Shown: positions 6,191 to 15,213 of the stretch, in pieces
Layout of the letters: each line of letters begins with the position of its first letter
Numbering within the stretch: the first letter of the stretch is position 1
Origin: Methanobacteriota archaeon
GTDB taxonomy: Archaea > Thermoplasmatota > Poseidoniia > Poseidoniales > Poseidoniaceae
DNA length: 39,132 nucleotides
Direction: 5' to 3'
NCBI GenBank assembly: GCA_002722135.1
Contig: PBKJ01000021.1
Coordinates: forward strand, 6,111-45,242
Translations under genes and position numbers: made by a program
Notes under the pieces: generated by a model
What the model saw: only the letters and a program-made list of their open reading frames with translations
The model's database searches: none
What the model was told of the DNA's origin: nothing

Positions 6191-8584
6191 TCAGGCGTCC
6201 TGATTCTGCTCGAGCCACTGATGCCCGTACCATGTCCATTGATCCATCGTCCATCCATCCGGCAGACCACCTTCTGGCACCGGCGGGGCTTCCCGCTCGG
6301 GTTCACCCTCCGGTGGAGCGGATGCAGCTTCCGCAACCGCGGGGGCCGCTTCCTCGTCCGCTGAGGTGACGTCGTCGGTCTGAAGCACGACGTCCTCGAC
6401 CATCGACGTGACCTCCGGCATGTCCTCCACAATCTGCTCATCCGCTTCGGCGGGGGCCGTGTCGTCAGCATCGTTCCACAAGTCATCGTCAAGGCCTCCG
6501 CTGGCGGAGAGCCCCGCCTTGCCGGTCAGCGCTTCTTCGTTCGCCGAAGTGTCGAATGCAAAGGCGTCGAAGGCTTTCTCTTCAGAGGGGCGCTTGGCAC
6601 GCTTTGTCATGGCACCGAAGAGCACCACCACGACCGAGCAGACCACAAAGACACCTGCTGCAACCATGCCGACTTCTGTGACCAAGGCCATGTCCAAGCC
6701 GCCGCTGGACGAACCGCCTGCAAGGCTCTGATTCCAGTAGTTGTAGCTCATCCTGTTGCGTTCCGTTTCGTTCAGCGTGGACAGGTACTCCTGATATTCT
6801 GTGCTCCTCCAGCCGAGGCACACCTCCCGTAGGTCGTCGAAACTCAGCAAGCAGTGGTCCTCGATGTCGATGACCAGCGGATTGGTGTCGTTGTAATCGG
6901 CGTTGGCGCCGACGCCGTCTCCGTCAAGGTCCATGTGTTCGTCAGGATTGGCATCCATGCCTTCGCCGACTTCCGAAGCATCCGCCCATCCGTCACCGTC
7001 CAAGTCGGGGCAACCGTAGTGGGCTTCGCTGACGTACCGCGTGGTGGCCCCAAGTTCTGGCACGAGGGCACGGAGGGACGTCCCCGCTGCGGTCAGGCAA
7101 GCATCGGGCGTTGTGCCGTCTGGGTTGTCACCGTACCCGTCTCCGTCAAAATCCTCCCACTGGGTTCGATCCGTTGGGAAGGCGTCTGCGCCTTGGGCCA
7201 CCAACCAATTTGCGTCTGCATCGGACCAGCCGTCCAAGTCCTGGTCTGGACAGCCACGTCGATCGTTCGACGAGAATCCGTTCGCATCAGGGCAATCGTC
7301 CGGGCGAACGCCGTTTGCTGCATCGCCGAAGCCGTCCCGATCACGGTCGGACCACTGGGTGGGGTCCTCTGGGAAAGCATCGCCATCTGGGTCGTCTTGG
7401 TTGTCGCCCACGCCATCGCCGTCAGCGTCTTCCCACTGATCTGCATCGTCTGGGAAGGCGTCTCCATTTGTGCCGTCGGCCTCGTCACCGTAGCCGTCAC
7501 CGTCACGGTCGGACCACTGCGTGGGGTCGTTGGGGAAGGCGTCACCGCCTGGAAGGTCGGTGTTGTCTCCATAGCCGTCACCGTCGCTGTCCGTGGTTTG
7601 TCCTGCATCGTCCGGGAAGTCATCCGTTGCATCGGCCACGCCGTCACCGTCTGCATCGAGGTCCAACAGGCGAACGCGCGTGCTGGTTGAGGTGATGCTG
7701 ACCAAATGGACGGTCCCGTCGTTCTTGCTCACGATGGAGATGACCTTCCCCGTCGCTTGGTGTTCTTGCGACACGGTAAGGGTGCTGTCAAGGTGAACCG
7801 AACGGCCGTTTTGGTGCCCAACCCAGACACCCCCTTGTCCGTCAAGCGAAAGGGACGTGACCGGTGCAGTACCGCTGACCGCTTCCTCGGAGGCCCAGGT
7901 GGTGGTGTTCCAGCGCACAACGCGCCCGTTGGAAAGTCCGGCCCACACCTGATCCCCGTCTTCGAGGAGTTGTGTTGGTGCCCCACCGAGGCCCGTCAGG
8001 TCTTGATCTTGGATGCCTTCGTCGGTGTGCACACGGAGCCGTGCGTCAAAGCCACCCGTGAGCACCCTGCCGTCATCGAGGATCAGCAAGGAGCAAATGC
8101 CTGCGCTCATGACACTGGTTCGCACCCCTGAGGGGCCACCCGTCTCATGCTCGATGGCTTGACGCAGGCCACCGTTGTGCACAACCCACACGTCCCCGTC
8201 GTCGTCCCAATCGACGTCGTCCACGGGGTCTGGAAGGTCGATTTCGAGGGTCACCTGGTCGGTATCCAGGTCCATCACCAAAGCTCCATTCGCGTGACCA
8301 ACCGCCAACAAGGAAGCGTCAACGTCCAAACGAGCTGCGTTCACAGTGACGTTCAGATCGACGGCCCGGGTCACCTGATACGCCCCTCCGTTCCAGCGCA
8401 GGGCCATGAAGACCCCATCGCCATCCAGGGTGAGCACTTCGTCGCCACCGGCTGAATACCACAGCACCACGGGTTCCGGCCCCTGGTGAACCTCGCCTCC
8501 GTCAATGAGGGAAGCAGACCCCGTCATCGCGAAGGTCCCGAGGACAAACAAGACGGTGAGGAGGACCGCACGAAGCGCTCGCAT
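6191..8584 (-). CDS. Membrane-anchored beta-propeller and calcium-repeat surface protein
   Basis: A 797-residue type I membrane protein. It has a signal peptide (residues 1-25), a WD40/Kelch-like beta-propeller-style region (about 30-305, recurring units such as VWVGHQNGRSVHLD), then thrombospondin type 3-like calcium repeats rich in DxDGDGxGD (about 308-565). A TM helix (636-660, GMVAAGVFVVCSVVVVLFGA) follows, then a basic KRAKR stop and a roughly 135-residue acidic cytoplasmic tail. The tail ends in a Trp/Tyr-rich segment (GWTMDQWTWYGHQWLEQ), a type of ending I recall from Marine Group II proteins. It lies 44 nt after the coiled-coil gene on the same strand and is probably in its operon. 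Cell-surface sensing or adhesion is inferred. Confidence 0.85.
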   Translation of the reverse strand: MRALRAVLLTVLFVLGTFAMTGSASLIDGGEVHQGPEPVVLWYSAGGDEVLTLDGDGVFMALRWNGGAYQVTRAVDLNVTVNAARLDVDASLLAVGHANGALVMDLDTDQVTLEIDLPDPVDDVDWDDDGDVWVVHNGGLRQAIEHETGGPSGVRTSVMSAGICSLLILDDGRVLTGGFDARLRVHTDEGIQDQDLTGLGGAPTQLLEDGDQVWAGLSNGRVVRWNTTTWASEEAVSGTAPVTSLSLDGQGGVWVGHQNGRSVHLDSTLTVSQEHQATGKVISIVSKNDGTVHLVSITSTSTRVRLLDLDADGDGVADATDDFPDDAGQTTDSDGDGYGDNTDLPGGDAFPNDPTQWSDRDGDGYGDEADGTNGDAFPDDADQWEDADGDGVGDNQDDPDGDAFPEDPTQWSDRDRDGFGDAANGVRPDDCPDANGFSSNDRRGCPDQDLDGWSDADANWLVAQGADAFPTDRTQWEDFDGDGYGDNPDGTTPDACLTAAGTSLRALVPELGATTRYVSEAHYGCPDLDGDGWADASEVGEGMDANPDEHMDLDGDGVGANADYNDTNPLVIDIEDHCLLSFDDLREVCLGWRSTEYQEYLSTLNETERNRMSYNYWNQSLAGGSSSGGLDMALVTEVGMVAAGVFVVCSVVVVLFGAMTKRAKRPSEEKAFDAFAFDTSANEEALTGKAGLSASGGLDDDLWNDADDTAPAEADEQIVEDMPEVTSMVEDVVLQTDDVTSADEEAAPAVAEAASAPPEGEPEREAPPVPEGGLPDGWTMDQWTWYGHQWLEQNQDA
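6890..7663 (-). repeat. Thrombospondin type 3-like repeat region in the surface protein
   Basis: About eight irregular units of 23-40 residues, each with a DxDGDGxGD or DADGDGVGD calcium-binding core followed by DAFPxDPTQWxDxD. The units are imperfect at DNA level. The high-D/G bias also creates long open frames on the opposite strand that should be ignored. Confidence 0.8.
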
Positions 8585-8628
8585 GGACCGTGATGGACCT
8601 CATGGCCTTGAATGGCTCGTTTCTTCGC

Positions 8629-11145
8629 TCAGTCCTCATCCGAGGGCTCAAGCCGCTCAACGGGCGTCAACTGACGGGGGGTCATGGTGGTGACGGGTTG
8701 CAGCACGGGGGTTTCTCCGGCGGCGGAAAGCACCGGCATCGCTGGCTTCAGCACGGCCGTGGGACGAGGCGTCCCGAGCGCATGCAGCGTCCGGACGGGT
8801 TGGAGGATCGGCCGATCGCCGAACCCCTCCCCTCCCGCCTTGACGGGCGTGGCGACGGGCGTTGGAAGCGCGGCTTCAGGAATCGCGTCCACCGGCGCTT
8901 CCAGCATGGCTTCCATTTCGGACTCCGCCACGTCGTCGTGGGCCTCCTCAAGGACGGCGTCCATGGTGACCTCGGAAGTTTCCACAGGCGCAGGCAGCGT
9001 GTTGTCTTCCTCGCTGACAGCCGGCTCAACGGCGGGCGGAGCCTCAGAGGATTCGACGTCCACCTCGTTGGTCGCGGGTTCAAGGGGTACGACGTTGGAG
9101 GGTAATCCCGCCTCTGGCTCAACCGAAGTGACGGGCGATTGCACGGGCGCTGCTGGAGCCACGACGGGCGTCTTGACCTGCTTGACGGCCTTGACGACCG
9201 GCGCTGGCGCCGAGGGAGCCAAGGCACGCGCCGACGAGGTCGGGGCGCGCATGCCTGCGAGACCCATGCGCGGTTGCTGAGCCTGCGCGGCCTGAGCCAT
9301 GGGGCCTCGGAGCGTGCGCCCTGCAGCAGCCCCGAGCGAATCGGGGCGTGCACCGAGCGCTGAGGCATCGGCCGGAGCCGCAGCCGTGGCACCTTGCCCG
9401 GAAATTGACGCGAGCCACTGTTGACGCTTGTCGATGCGCTGGTCTTGGCTCTGAAGTTGGCGCATCTCTGCCTCGCGCTCGGCGAGGGTGGCCTCATCGG
9501 TGGCAATCTCACCCTCGATCTGTGAAGTGATGCTCTCACGCATCCGTTCCTCGGCCATGGTCTTGAACTCGTCCATCTTCTTGGACAAGCCAGAGATGCG
9601 GTCTCGGATCTCAGCACGCTTGAGGCCCAGTTGGGCCTCGATTTCTGCCCGGATGCGTGCTTCCTTTCGTCGCACGTCGATGAGGGCCTTGTTGCGCATG
9701 ATCTCCTCGCGCTTGTCGAGTTGGCGCTCGAGCTGCGTGGCGACCTCGTCCATCTTTCGCTCGCGGAAGGCGGTCAGGCGCTCTTCCATGTCCAACTCAA
9801 GTTCGAGGACCGTCTCTTCCTTCAGCAGGTCAAGATCAGTGTCCCAAGCCAAGCGCTCGTTGCGGAGGCTCGCGTCCACTTCGGACATGATGGCCTTGCG
9901 CGCAGCGGCCTCCCGGCTTTGGAACTCGAGTTCGAGCCGCTCGGTCCATTCCTCGCGCTTGGCGGCATGCTTGGCTTCCAACTCCTCGCGGAGTTGTGCC
10001 TCGCGCTCATACCTGAAACGAGCAAGTCGATTTTGAATCTCGGATTCGCGTGCCTCACGGTAGCGCTCGAAGTCCTCGTTGGTGCTGGCTTCGAGTTCCT
10101 CCTCAACCTGTGAACGCAGTGCGTGTTCAACCTCGTCGATGGCTTTGCCGTAACTCAGGTCGAAGCGCTCGCGGAGGCGCGCCTTCCTGTCCGAAAGCCG
10201 CTCAGCAAAGCGCTGTTCAAGCTGATGTTCGACCTCATGGCGCAATTCATCACGCCGTCGTGCGATGGCCAATTCGACGTCTTCGCGCATCCGCTGCTCG
10301 AGGTCCTCCGTGTCTTGGCGAAGCCGGACCTCCAGCTCCTGCTGAATTTCGGAGCCGAGATCGGCTTCCAACCGCTGACTTCGTCGTGCGTATTCCGCTC
10401 GAAGGGCTGCTTCCCGATGGTTGAGACGTTGTCGGACCTGTTGTTCCAACCGTGTCCGGATGCCGTGCCTCAACTGTTCCTCGCGCTCGGCGAGAACAGC
10501 ATCTTGCTCATCCTTGAGCCGCTCGATTTCCAAGGATTCCAACGCTTGGTACCTGGATTCCATCTCTTGGGCGATCTCGTCCTCAAGCACGCGAACGCGG
10601 CGGTGCAGGCGCTGATTTTGCTCGAGCTGGAGGCGCTGCTTGGCCACGTCAAGTCGATGTTCGTGTTCTTGCTCGAGTTGTTGGCGAAGGTCGTGCTCAA
10701 TGCGCCCCTTCTCCTCTTCCATGCGGCGATCCGTTTCCACCTCGTAGCGCTGACGTAGAACGGCCATCTCTCGCTCGAGACGCATCAGATGTTCGTCGCG
10801 AAGACGGCTTTCCTCACGTGCGATGGCTTCTCGGCCCTCTTCGGCCAATTCAGTCTCCATCGCCTCACGCATCTCACGCTCGACCTGCTGCAGGGTTCGC
10901 TCGCGTTCCAGCTCATACCTCATCACGAGGTTGCTTTGTTGTGCAAGCACACGCTCGCGAAGTTCTTGATGGCGGAGGCGACGCTCGCGGCGCACCTCGC
11001 CGCGAAGACGCTCCTCTTCGTGGTAGCGCGCGCTCACATGCCCCTCCTGCTCAGCGCTGGTGCTGTGAGCACGGGTGAACTGTCCACGCAAAGCGGAAAG
11101 GCTGCGACGGTCGATGCCGTCAGCGGTTGACCTCGACTCCGCCAT
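8629..11145 (-). CDS. Long coiled-coil protein with Ala/Pro-rich tail
   Basis: An 838-residue soluble protein. Residues about 30-590 are almost continuous charged heptads rich in Arg, Glu, Gln and Leu (for example RLEREMAVLRQRYEVETDR), with no proline, consistent with a very long rod. A short linker (QWLASISGQG) leads into a roughly 230-residue Ala/Pro/Val and acidic disordered tail ending RLEPSDED. There is no Walker A or ABC signature, so it is not an SMC or Rad50. No signal peptide or TM is visible. I know no function; scaffold or cytoskeleton-like filament roles are possible. The following gene, 44 nt on, is the membrane propeller protein. The ATG lacks a clear Shine-Dalgarno. Confidence 0.8.
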   Translation of the reverse strand: MAESRSTADGIDRRSLSALRGQFTRAHSTSAEQEGHVSARYHEEERLRGEVRRERRLRHQELRERVLAQQSNLVMRYELERERTLQQVEREMREAMETELAEEGREAIAREESRLRDEHLMRLEREMAVLRQRYEVETDRRMEEEKGRIEHDLRQQLEQEHEHRLDVAKQRLQLEQNQRLHRRVRVLEDEIAQEMESRYQALESLEIERLKDEQDAVLAEREEQLRHGIRTRLEQQVRQRLNHREAALRAEYARRSQRLEADLGSEIQQELEVRLRQDTEDLEQRMREDVELAIARRRDELRHEVEHQLEQRFAERLSDRKARLRERFDLSYGKAIDEVEHALRSQVEEELEASTNEDFERYREARESEIQNRLARFRYEREAQLREELEAKHAAKREEWTERLELEFQSREAAARKAIMSEVDASLRNERLAWDTDLDLLKEETVLELELDMEERLTAFRERKMDEVATQLERQLDKREEIMRNKALIDVRRKEARIRAEIEAQLGLKRAEIRDRISGLSKKMDEFKTMAEERMRESITSQIEGEIATDEATLAEREAEMRQLQSQDQRIDKRQQWLASISGQGATAAAPADASALGARPDSLGAAAGRTLRGPMAQAAQAQQPRMGLAGMRAPTSSARALAPSAPAPVVKAVKQVKTPVVAPAAPVQSPVTSVEPEAGLPSNVVPLEPATNEVDVESSEAPPAVEPAVSEEDNTLPAPVETSEVTMDAVLEEAHDDVAESEMEAMLEAPVDAIPEAALPTPVATPVKAGGEGFGDRPILQPVRTLHALGTPRPTAVLKPAMPVLSAAGETPVLQPVTTMTPRQLTPVERLEPSDED

Positions 11146-11195
11146 GCAAATCCCATCCCGGCAACAGGGTTGCCGATGATGGGCATCCTCGTCTC

Positions 11196-11208
11196 TTCAT
11201 ACATAAGG
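11196..11208 (-). promoter_or_regulatory. Possible TATA box for the coiled-coil gene
   Basis: Reading the minus strand, CCTTATGTATGAA is an AT-rich island in GC-rich sequence, about 50-60 nt before the coiled-coil ATG at 11145, in the 125-nt gap after the zinc-ribbon gene. It suggests separate transcription of the coiled-coil and propeller genes. Confidence 0.4.
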
Positions 11209-11270
11209 TGACTGCCCGCGAAGGCCGCACTGCGCACCGGTTTGCGAGCGATGAACCGGTGCGGAATGGG

Positions 11271-11663
11271 TCAGAAGTTGACGACGAATGCCGTATCGCA
11301 CGCCGGACAGTCGATCTCGCGTCGCCCTGGACGGCGACGCATGCGGAGGCGCCGTTCACATGACGGGCATGCCACCTCAACCTTTGGCACGGCTGGCGTC
11401 ACCACGAATTCGTCCTCGCACGACCCGCAACGGAGCAAAGCAGGCCGCTCGTCCACACCGCAGACCAGCACTTTGTGGCACGATGGGCAAGCGACCTTTT
11501 CCTCACGCCAGGCACGCCGAGTTGCAGGGTGGTCGACCTTGACCTTGGCTTCGCACAAGGTGCAGGCCATCTCGCCAAGACCTGTGGGGAGCAACCCATC
11601 GCAGCGAGGGCACGTCAAACCGGGGGGTGCGATGGAAGACTCGACTTCCAGCCGCTCGCTCAT
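11271..11663 (-). CDS. Triple zinc-ribbon protein
   Basis: A 130-residue protein made of three consecutive CxxC...CxxC ribbons: CPRC/CTLC, CPSC/CGSC and CPSC/CPAC, ending in FVVNF. The third ribbon carries an Arg-rich loop (RRLRMRRRPGRR) that could contact nucleic acid. The frame continues upstream, but the ATG at 11663 (MSERLEVESS) is preferred because the longer N-terminus would overlap the P-type ATPase gene and looks non-coding. It begins 31 nt after the ATPase stop, so the two are likely co-transcribed; a metal-related or transcription-associated role is possible but unproven. Confidence 0.75.
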   Translation of the reverse strand: MSERLEVESSIAPPGLTCPRCDGLLPTGLGEMACTLCEAKVKVDHPATRRAWREEKVACPSCHKVLVCGVDERPALLRCGSCEDEFVVTPAVPKVEVACPSCERRLRMRRRPGRREIDCPACDTAFVVNF

Positions 11664-11694
11664 GCCACGAGCAGGGCCTTCTCCCCTAAGGTCT

Positions 11695-14325
11695 TCACGA
11701 CGTGGAACGGAACCGCGAGGCGAAGAGCGACAGGGATTCTCGGGTGTCGCCAAGGATGCCCGAGAAGGTGCCCTTGATGAGGTCCCACCACCCGTCGCTT
11801 CCCGCAAGCCGAGCGCCGTTGAGGATGACGACAATCACCGACATTTCGTGCACCAGCACACCGATCCAGAGGTTGTCGTACCAGTTGTTGATGACCGCAA
11901 ACACGAGGATGACGGTCACACCGATCGAGAAGAGGAGGTTGGCCCAGAGCGTGCGGTTGGCTGAACGTGCAAGCGAGATGAGGGACGTGATGAGACGCGG
12001 ATCGTCGCCTGGAATCAACACGTCTGCGGCCTCGAGGTTCACCTGCTCGCCGGTGCCTACGGCCACACCAACATCGGCCTTGGCCAACGCACCGGCGTCG
12101 TTGAAGCCGTCGCCGACCATCATCGTCACGTGGGTGCTGCTGCGTTGTTCGACAAAGCGCACCTTGTCTTCCGGGGTCAATTCGCCGTGCGCTGCGTTGG
12201 TGGACATGCCCACACGCTCGGCGAACAAATCGACGGCCGTCTGCAGGTCACCGGACAGGATTTCGACGTTCACGCCGCGGGAGTAGAGGTCTTTCACCAC
12301 TTCATCGGAGCCAGATCGGCCGTCGTCATGGACGAAGGTGAACAGCGCGACGCATTGGCTGCCTCGAACCAGCACGCTTGCACCATGGCCTTCTCTGCTC
12401 GAGACCACCAAGGCCGCGGCGAGGTCGCCTTCGAGGCTGACGCCCTCAGGGAGGCGGTCTGGGCGGTACAAGCCCACCAACTCGCCCTTCACCAGACCTT
12501 CGACTCCGGCGTGCACGTCCTTCAGTCCCTGCACGGACGTGGGCTTCAGGTTCTCCTCCTCCAACAGGTCGCCCACAGCGAGGGCGTAGGGGTGTGAGGA
12601 AGCCACTTCCAGTCCACCCGCCAAGCGAATGGCCGTGTCTCGACGGCGTCCTTTGGCCACGGTGATGGCGCCAATCGTTGGGCGGCCACTGGTCAGGGTC
12701 CCGGTCTTGTCAAGCAGGACGTGGTCGACCTTCGCAAGGCGTTCCATGGCATGACCGCCCCGAACGATGGCTCCGAGGTGAGCGGCTCGCGCAAGGATGG
12801 CGGCATGCGGCATCGGGGCGGCCAAGAGAAGCGCACACGGGCAAGCCACCACCCAAAGCAACAGCATCGTCGTGATGTCTTCAGGATAGAACACCCGCCA
12901 AATGACCACCGAGCCGAAGAGCACAATCGGAACCCAGATCGCGGTGAACTGCTCCACAAGACCCTGCAGGCGAGGTGGCTCCTCGCGGAAGGTGTGAACG
13001 GCTTCGATGAGGCCAGAGAGGCGTGTATCATCGCCCGTCGCCATCACTTCGATCTCCACAGGACCGCGCTGAAGCACGAGGCCAGCGTTGAGTTCGTCCC
13101 CTGTCTCAACGTCCACGGGAACAGACTCGCCGGTCAAGGGGGCCATGTCGAGGCTGCCCGTTCCCGCCACGATGCGTCCGTCGGCTGGGATGAGCTCTCC
13201 CGAACGAATCTGCAATTTGTCACCGGCCCGAACCAAGTCGATGGGGACCTCCTCCCACTCTTCGACAGAGGGGGGTGGAACCTGCATCGGGGACATCGTG
13301 GTCGGAGCGAGGCTGAAGCCCATCGGTTGGATGGTGCCGTGGGCATGCGGCTTGTTGGAGCGCCGGGCGGTGCGCGGCAGGCGGTCAAGGCCGCCTTGCA
13401 TGGCTTCCCTCGCTCGAACAAGCGCGTCGCCCTCCAGGTGTTGCGTGAACGCGACGAGGATGACGACGATGAGGGCCTCTTCCCACATTTTCAGCAGAAC
13501 GGCCCCGATGACGGCCATGGACGTGAGGACTTGGAAGCCAATCTGACGGTTGCGCAGCCCTGCGGTGGCCTCACGAAACATCTCCGCTCCACCGATGATG
13601 ACCGCGAGTGTTGCGAGCCCCCCTAGCAGAAGTTCCGGTGCGTGGAGCACTTCCATCAAAATGACGATGGGGAAGAGGACGAACGCGAAGGCGCCGCCCA
13701 CCAAGCGGCGTTGATCCGGTCGGAGCCGGTCGGAGTCGGCCAACCCAAGGGTGGGAGTCGAGCCAAGCAAATCGGTCAGCGCTGCATCTCGATCGGATTC
13801 CAAGGTTTCAGGTGCATCTGGAAGCAGTTGGAGGAGCACCCGATCGTCCCTGGTCACCTCGGCGTCAAGCACGCCAGGTTGCCGTCGGAGCAGGCGGTCC
13901 AATCGGGCCACAGGAACGCCGCTCTTGGTCGCAAGCGAAGAGGCAGATACGCCCTTCAACTGCTGGTGGGGCACGTTGGGCGCGTGACCAAGCGAGCGGA
14001 GGACGCGGGCGGCTTCCGCTACGGTCCCCACGGAGAGGTCGATTTGCACACGGACTTCGCCTGCGGTCGGCGACACCTGCGGAGCCCAAACCTGATCCAG
14101 ATGTTTCAGGGCGCGGGTCGCCTTGGACGCACAATCCGGGCAATCCATGCCCAGAATGGGCCAGGTGACTTCGTACTGGCCGGTGGCCTCGGTCACGATT
14201 TCGGCCTCGAGGACCGAGCTTCCAATGGCCACCTCAGTCGTCGCTGGCGCCGGTTCATCCACCGGCTTGGGCGCTGGCTTGACCGGCGTTGACGTGGTGG
14301 TCACCGCGCCATCGACGATGTCCAT
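11695..14325 (-). CDS. Heavy-metal-transporting P1B-type ATPase
   Basis: An 876-residue P1B ATPase. The N-terminal heavy-metal domain has GMDCPDC (CxxC at 62-65), followed by a second, degenerate ferredoxin-like domain without cysteines. TM helices begin about residue 208. The actuator TGES is at 398-401, the metal-channel CPC at 495-497, the phosphorylation motif DKTGTLTSG at 539-547, and the hinge MVGDGFNDAGALAKAD follows. The last TM has VHEMS, where zinc pumps usually show DxG, copper pumps MSS-type motifs and P1B-4 pumps HEGx. Metal specificity is therefore uncertain. The ATG at 14325 has GGTGAGGAGG 8 nt upstream; upstream in-frame starts would collide with the divergent HAD gene. Confidence 0.92.
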   Translation of the reverse strand: MDIVDGAVTTTSTPVKPAPKPVDEPAPATTEVAIGSSVLEAEIVTEATGQYEVTWPILGMDCPDCASKATRALKHLDQVWAPQVSPTAGEVRVQIDLSVGTVAEAARVLRSLGHAPNVPHQQLKGVSASSLATKSGVPVARLDRLLRRQPGVLDAEVTRDDRVLLQLLPDAPETLESDRDAALTDLLGSTPTLGLADSDRLRPDQRRLVGGAFAFVLFPIVILMEVLHAPELLLGGLATLAVIIGGAEMFREATAGLRNRQIGFQVLTSMAVIGAVLLKMWEEALIVVILVAFTQHLEGDALVRAREAMQGGLDRLPRTARRSNKPHAHGTIQPMGFSLAPTTMSPMQVPPPSVEEWEEVPIDLVRAGDKLQIRSGELIPADGRIVAGTGSLDMAPLTGESVPVDVETGDELNAGLVLQRGPVEIEVMATGDDTRLSGLIEAVHTFREEPPRLQGLVEQFTAIWVPIVLFGSVVIWRVFYPEDITTMLLLWVVACPCALLLAAPMPHAAILARAAHLGAIVRGGHAMERLAKVDHVLLDKTGTLTSGRPTIGAITVAKGRRRDTAIRLAGGLEVASSHPYALAVGDLLEEENLKPTSVQGLKDVHAGVEGLVKGELVGLYRPDRLPEGVSLEGDLAAALVVSSREGHGASVLVRGSQCVALFTFVHDDGRSGSDEVVKDLYSRGVNVEILSGDLQTAVDLFAERVGMSTNAAHGELTPEDKVRFVEQRSSTHVTMMVGDGFNDAGALAKADVGVAVGTGEQVNLEAADVLIPGDDPRLITSLISLARSANRTLWANLLFSIGVTVILVFAVINNWYDNLWIGVLVHEMSVIVVILNGARLAGSDGWWDLIKGTFSGILGDTRESLSLFASRFRSTS

Positions 14326-14442
14326 GAAGACTTCCTCCTCACCGACCATGGATTCGGGGAGAGCCGGTTTCACATCAACCCTCCCACCATGCTCACCGTC
14401 GACCATCAGCATGCACGAACCCCTAAGGAGGAGGACACACCA

Positions 14443-15180
14443 GTGTTCAGCATGGCGTGGCTGCCCGAAGGATGGACACCGAAGTTGGTGGCCGTGGACA
14501 TTGACGGAACCCTCACCGACGCGAACAAGTTGCTTCACGTCGGAGCCGTTGAAGCCCTACGGGCGCTCGAAGCGGCCGGCATTCCGGTCATCATTTGCAC
14601 CGGGAACACGCGCCCCATTGCCTATGGCCTCTGGCGTTTCATTGGCTTGAGCGGGCCCCTTGTCTGCGAAAACGGCGGGGTGTTGTGGTACCCGAGCGGG
14701 GAAGTCGTCTTACGCGCGGATGGTCGCGAAGCCGAGGACGCCTGCCGTTGGGTGGCGGAGCAGCTTCCGGACATCGACCCGAGTGGCATCGCGACCAACC
14801 GATGGAGGGAATCTGAATGGTGCCTCAAGACCGATGAGGACATGGAAGCCATCCAAGGCCTGTTGGCTGAGTCGCAATGGTCGCACCTCACGGTGCTTCG
14901 GACGGGATTCGCCATTCACGTCATGGACCCATGCTTGTCGAAAGGGGAGGGCCTCTCTGCCGTGCTCGAGCGCCTCGACGTGCCCCCCGAGGATGTCCTC
15001 GCGGTCGGTGATGCACCAAACGATCTCAGCATGTTTGACTTGGTTGGCTGGTCGGTCGCCGTTGGCGGCGCTTTCCCTGAAGTTGAGGCCGTGGCATCGG
15101 TTTGTTCGCCGGAACCACACGGCGCCACATTCCCCCCGTTGGTGGAGGCAATTCTCATCCGGAAAAAGGCCGAGGGGTGA
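14443..15180 (+). CDS. HAD-family phosphatase, archaeal phosphoglycolate phosphatase type
   Basis: A 245-residue HAD phosphatase. Motif I is VAVDIDGTLTD with the two catalytic aspartates, motif II lies in PVIICTGNTRPIAYG, motif III is the Lys of LSKGEGLSAVLERL, and motif IV is VLAVGDAPNDLSMFD. The C2-type cap lies between motifs II and III, as in the archaeal phosphoglycolate phosphatase family, which removes 2-phosphoglycolate; sugar-phosphate or mannosyl-phosphoglycerate phosphatases are alternatives. The GTG at 14443 is preferred because AGGAGGAGG ends 8 nt before it; the ATG at 14452 is next best. It is transcribed divergently from the metal ATPase across a 117-nt gap. Confidence 0.82.
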   Translation: MFSMAWLPEGWTPKLVAVDIDGTLTDANKLLHVGAVEALRALEAAGIPVIICTGNTRPIAYGLWRFIGLSGPLVCENGGVLWYPSGEVVLRADGREAEDACRWVAEQLPDIDPSGIATNRWRESEWCLKTDEDMEAIQGLLAESQWSHLTVLRTGFAIHVMDPCLSKGEGLSAVLERLDVPPEDVLAVGDAPNDLSMFDLVGWSVAVGGAFPEVEAVASVCSPEPHGATFPPLVEAILIRKKAEG

Positions 15181-15213
15181 CTTGATAACCGAATGGCACA
15201 GCGTTCAGATCAC

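Noticed and set aside
6890-7663. CRISPR array or DNA tandem repeat
   Set aside because: The periodicity is in the protein (calcium repeats); the DNA units are imperfect and have no constant repeat with unique spacers.
6854-7690. 278-codon plus-strand frame opposite the calcium repeats
   Set aside because: It mirrors the D/G-rich repeat of the real minus-strand gene; the V/A-rich product has no start signal or family.
10123-10758. Hydrophobic-looking 211-codon plus-strand frame opposite the coiled-coil gene
   Set aside because: The leucine/phenylalanine content is the complement of Glu/Lys heptad codons; there is no ribosome site and it lies wholly inside a convincing gene.
12721-13626. 301-codon plus-strand frame opposite the P-type ATPase
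   Set aside because: It is antisense to conserved ATPase motifs and the product is His/Arg/Gly-rich with no domain.
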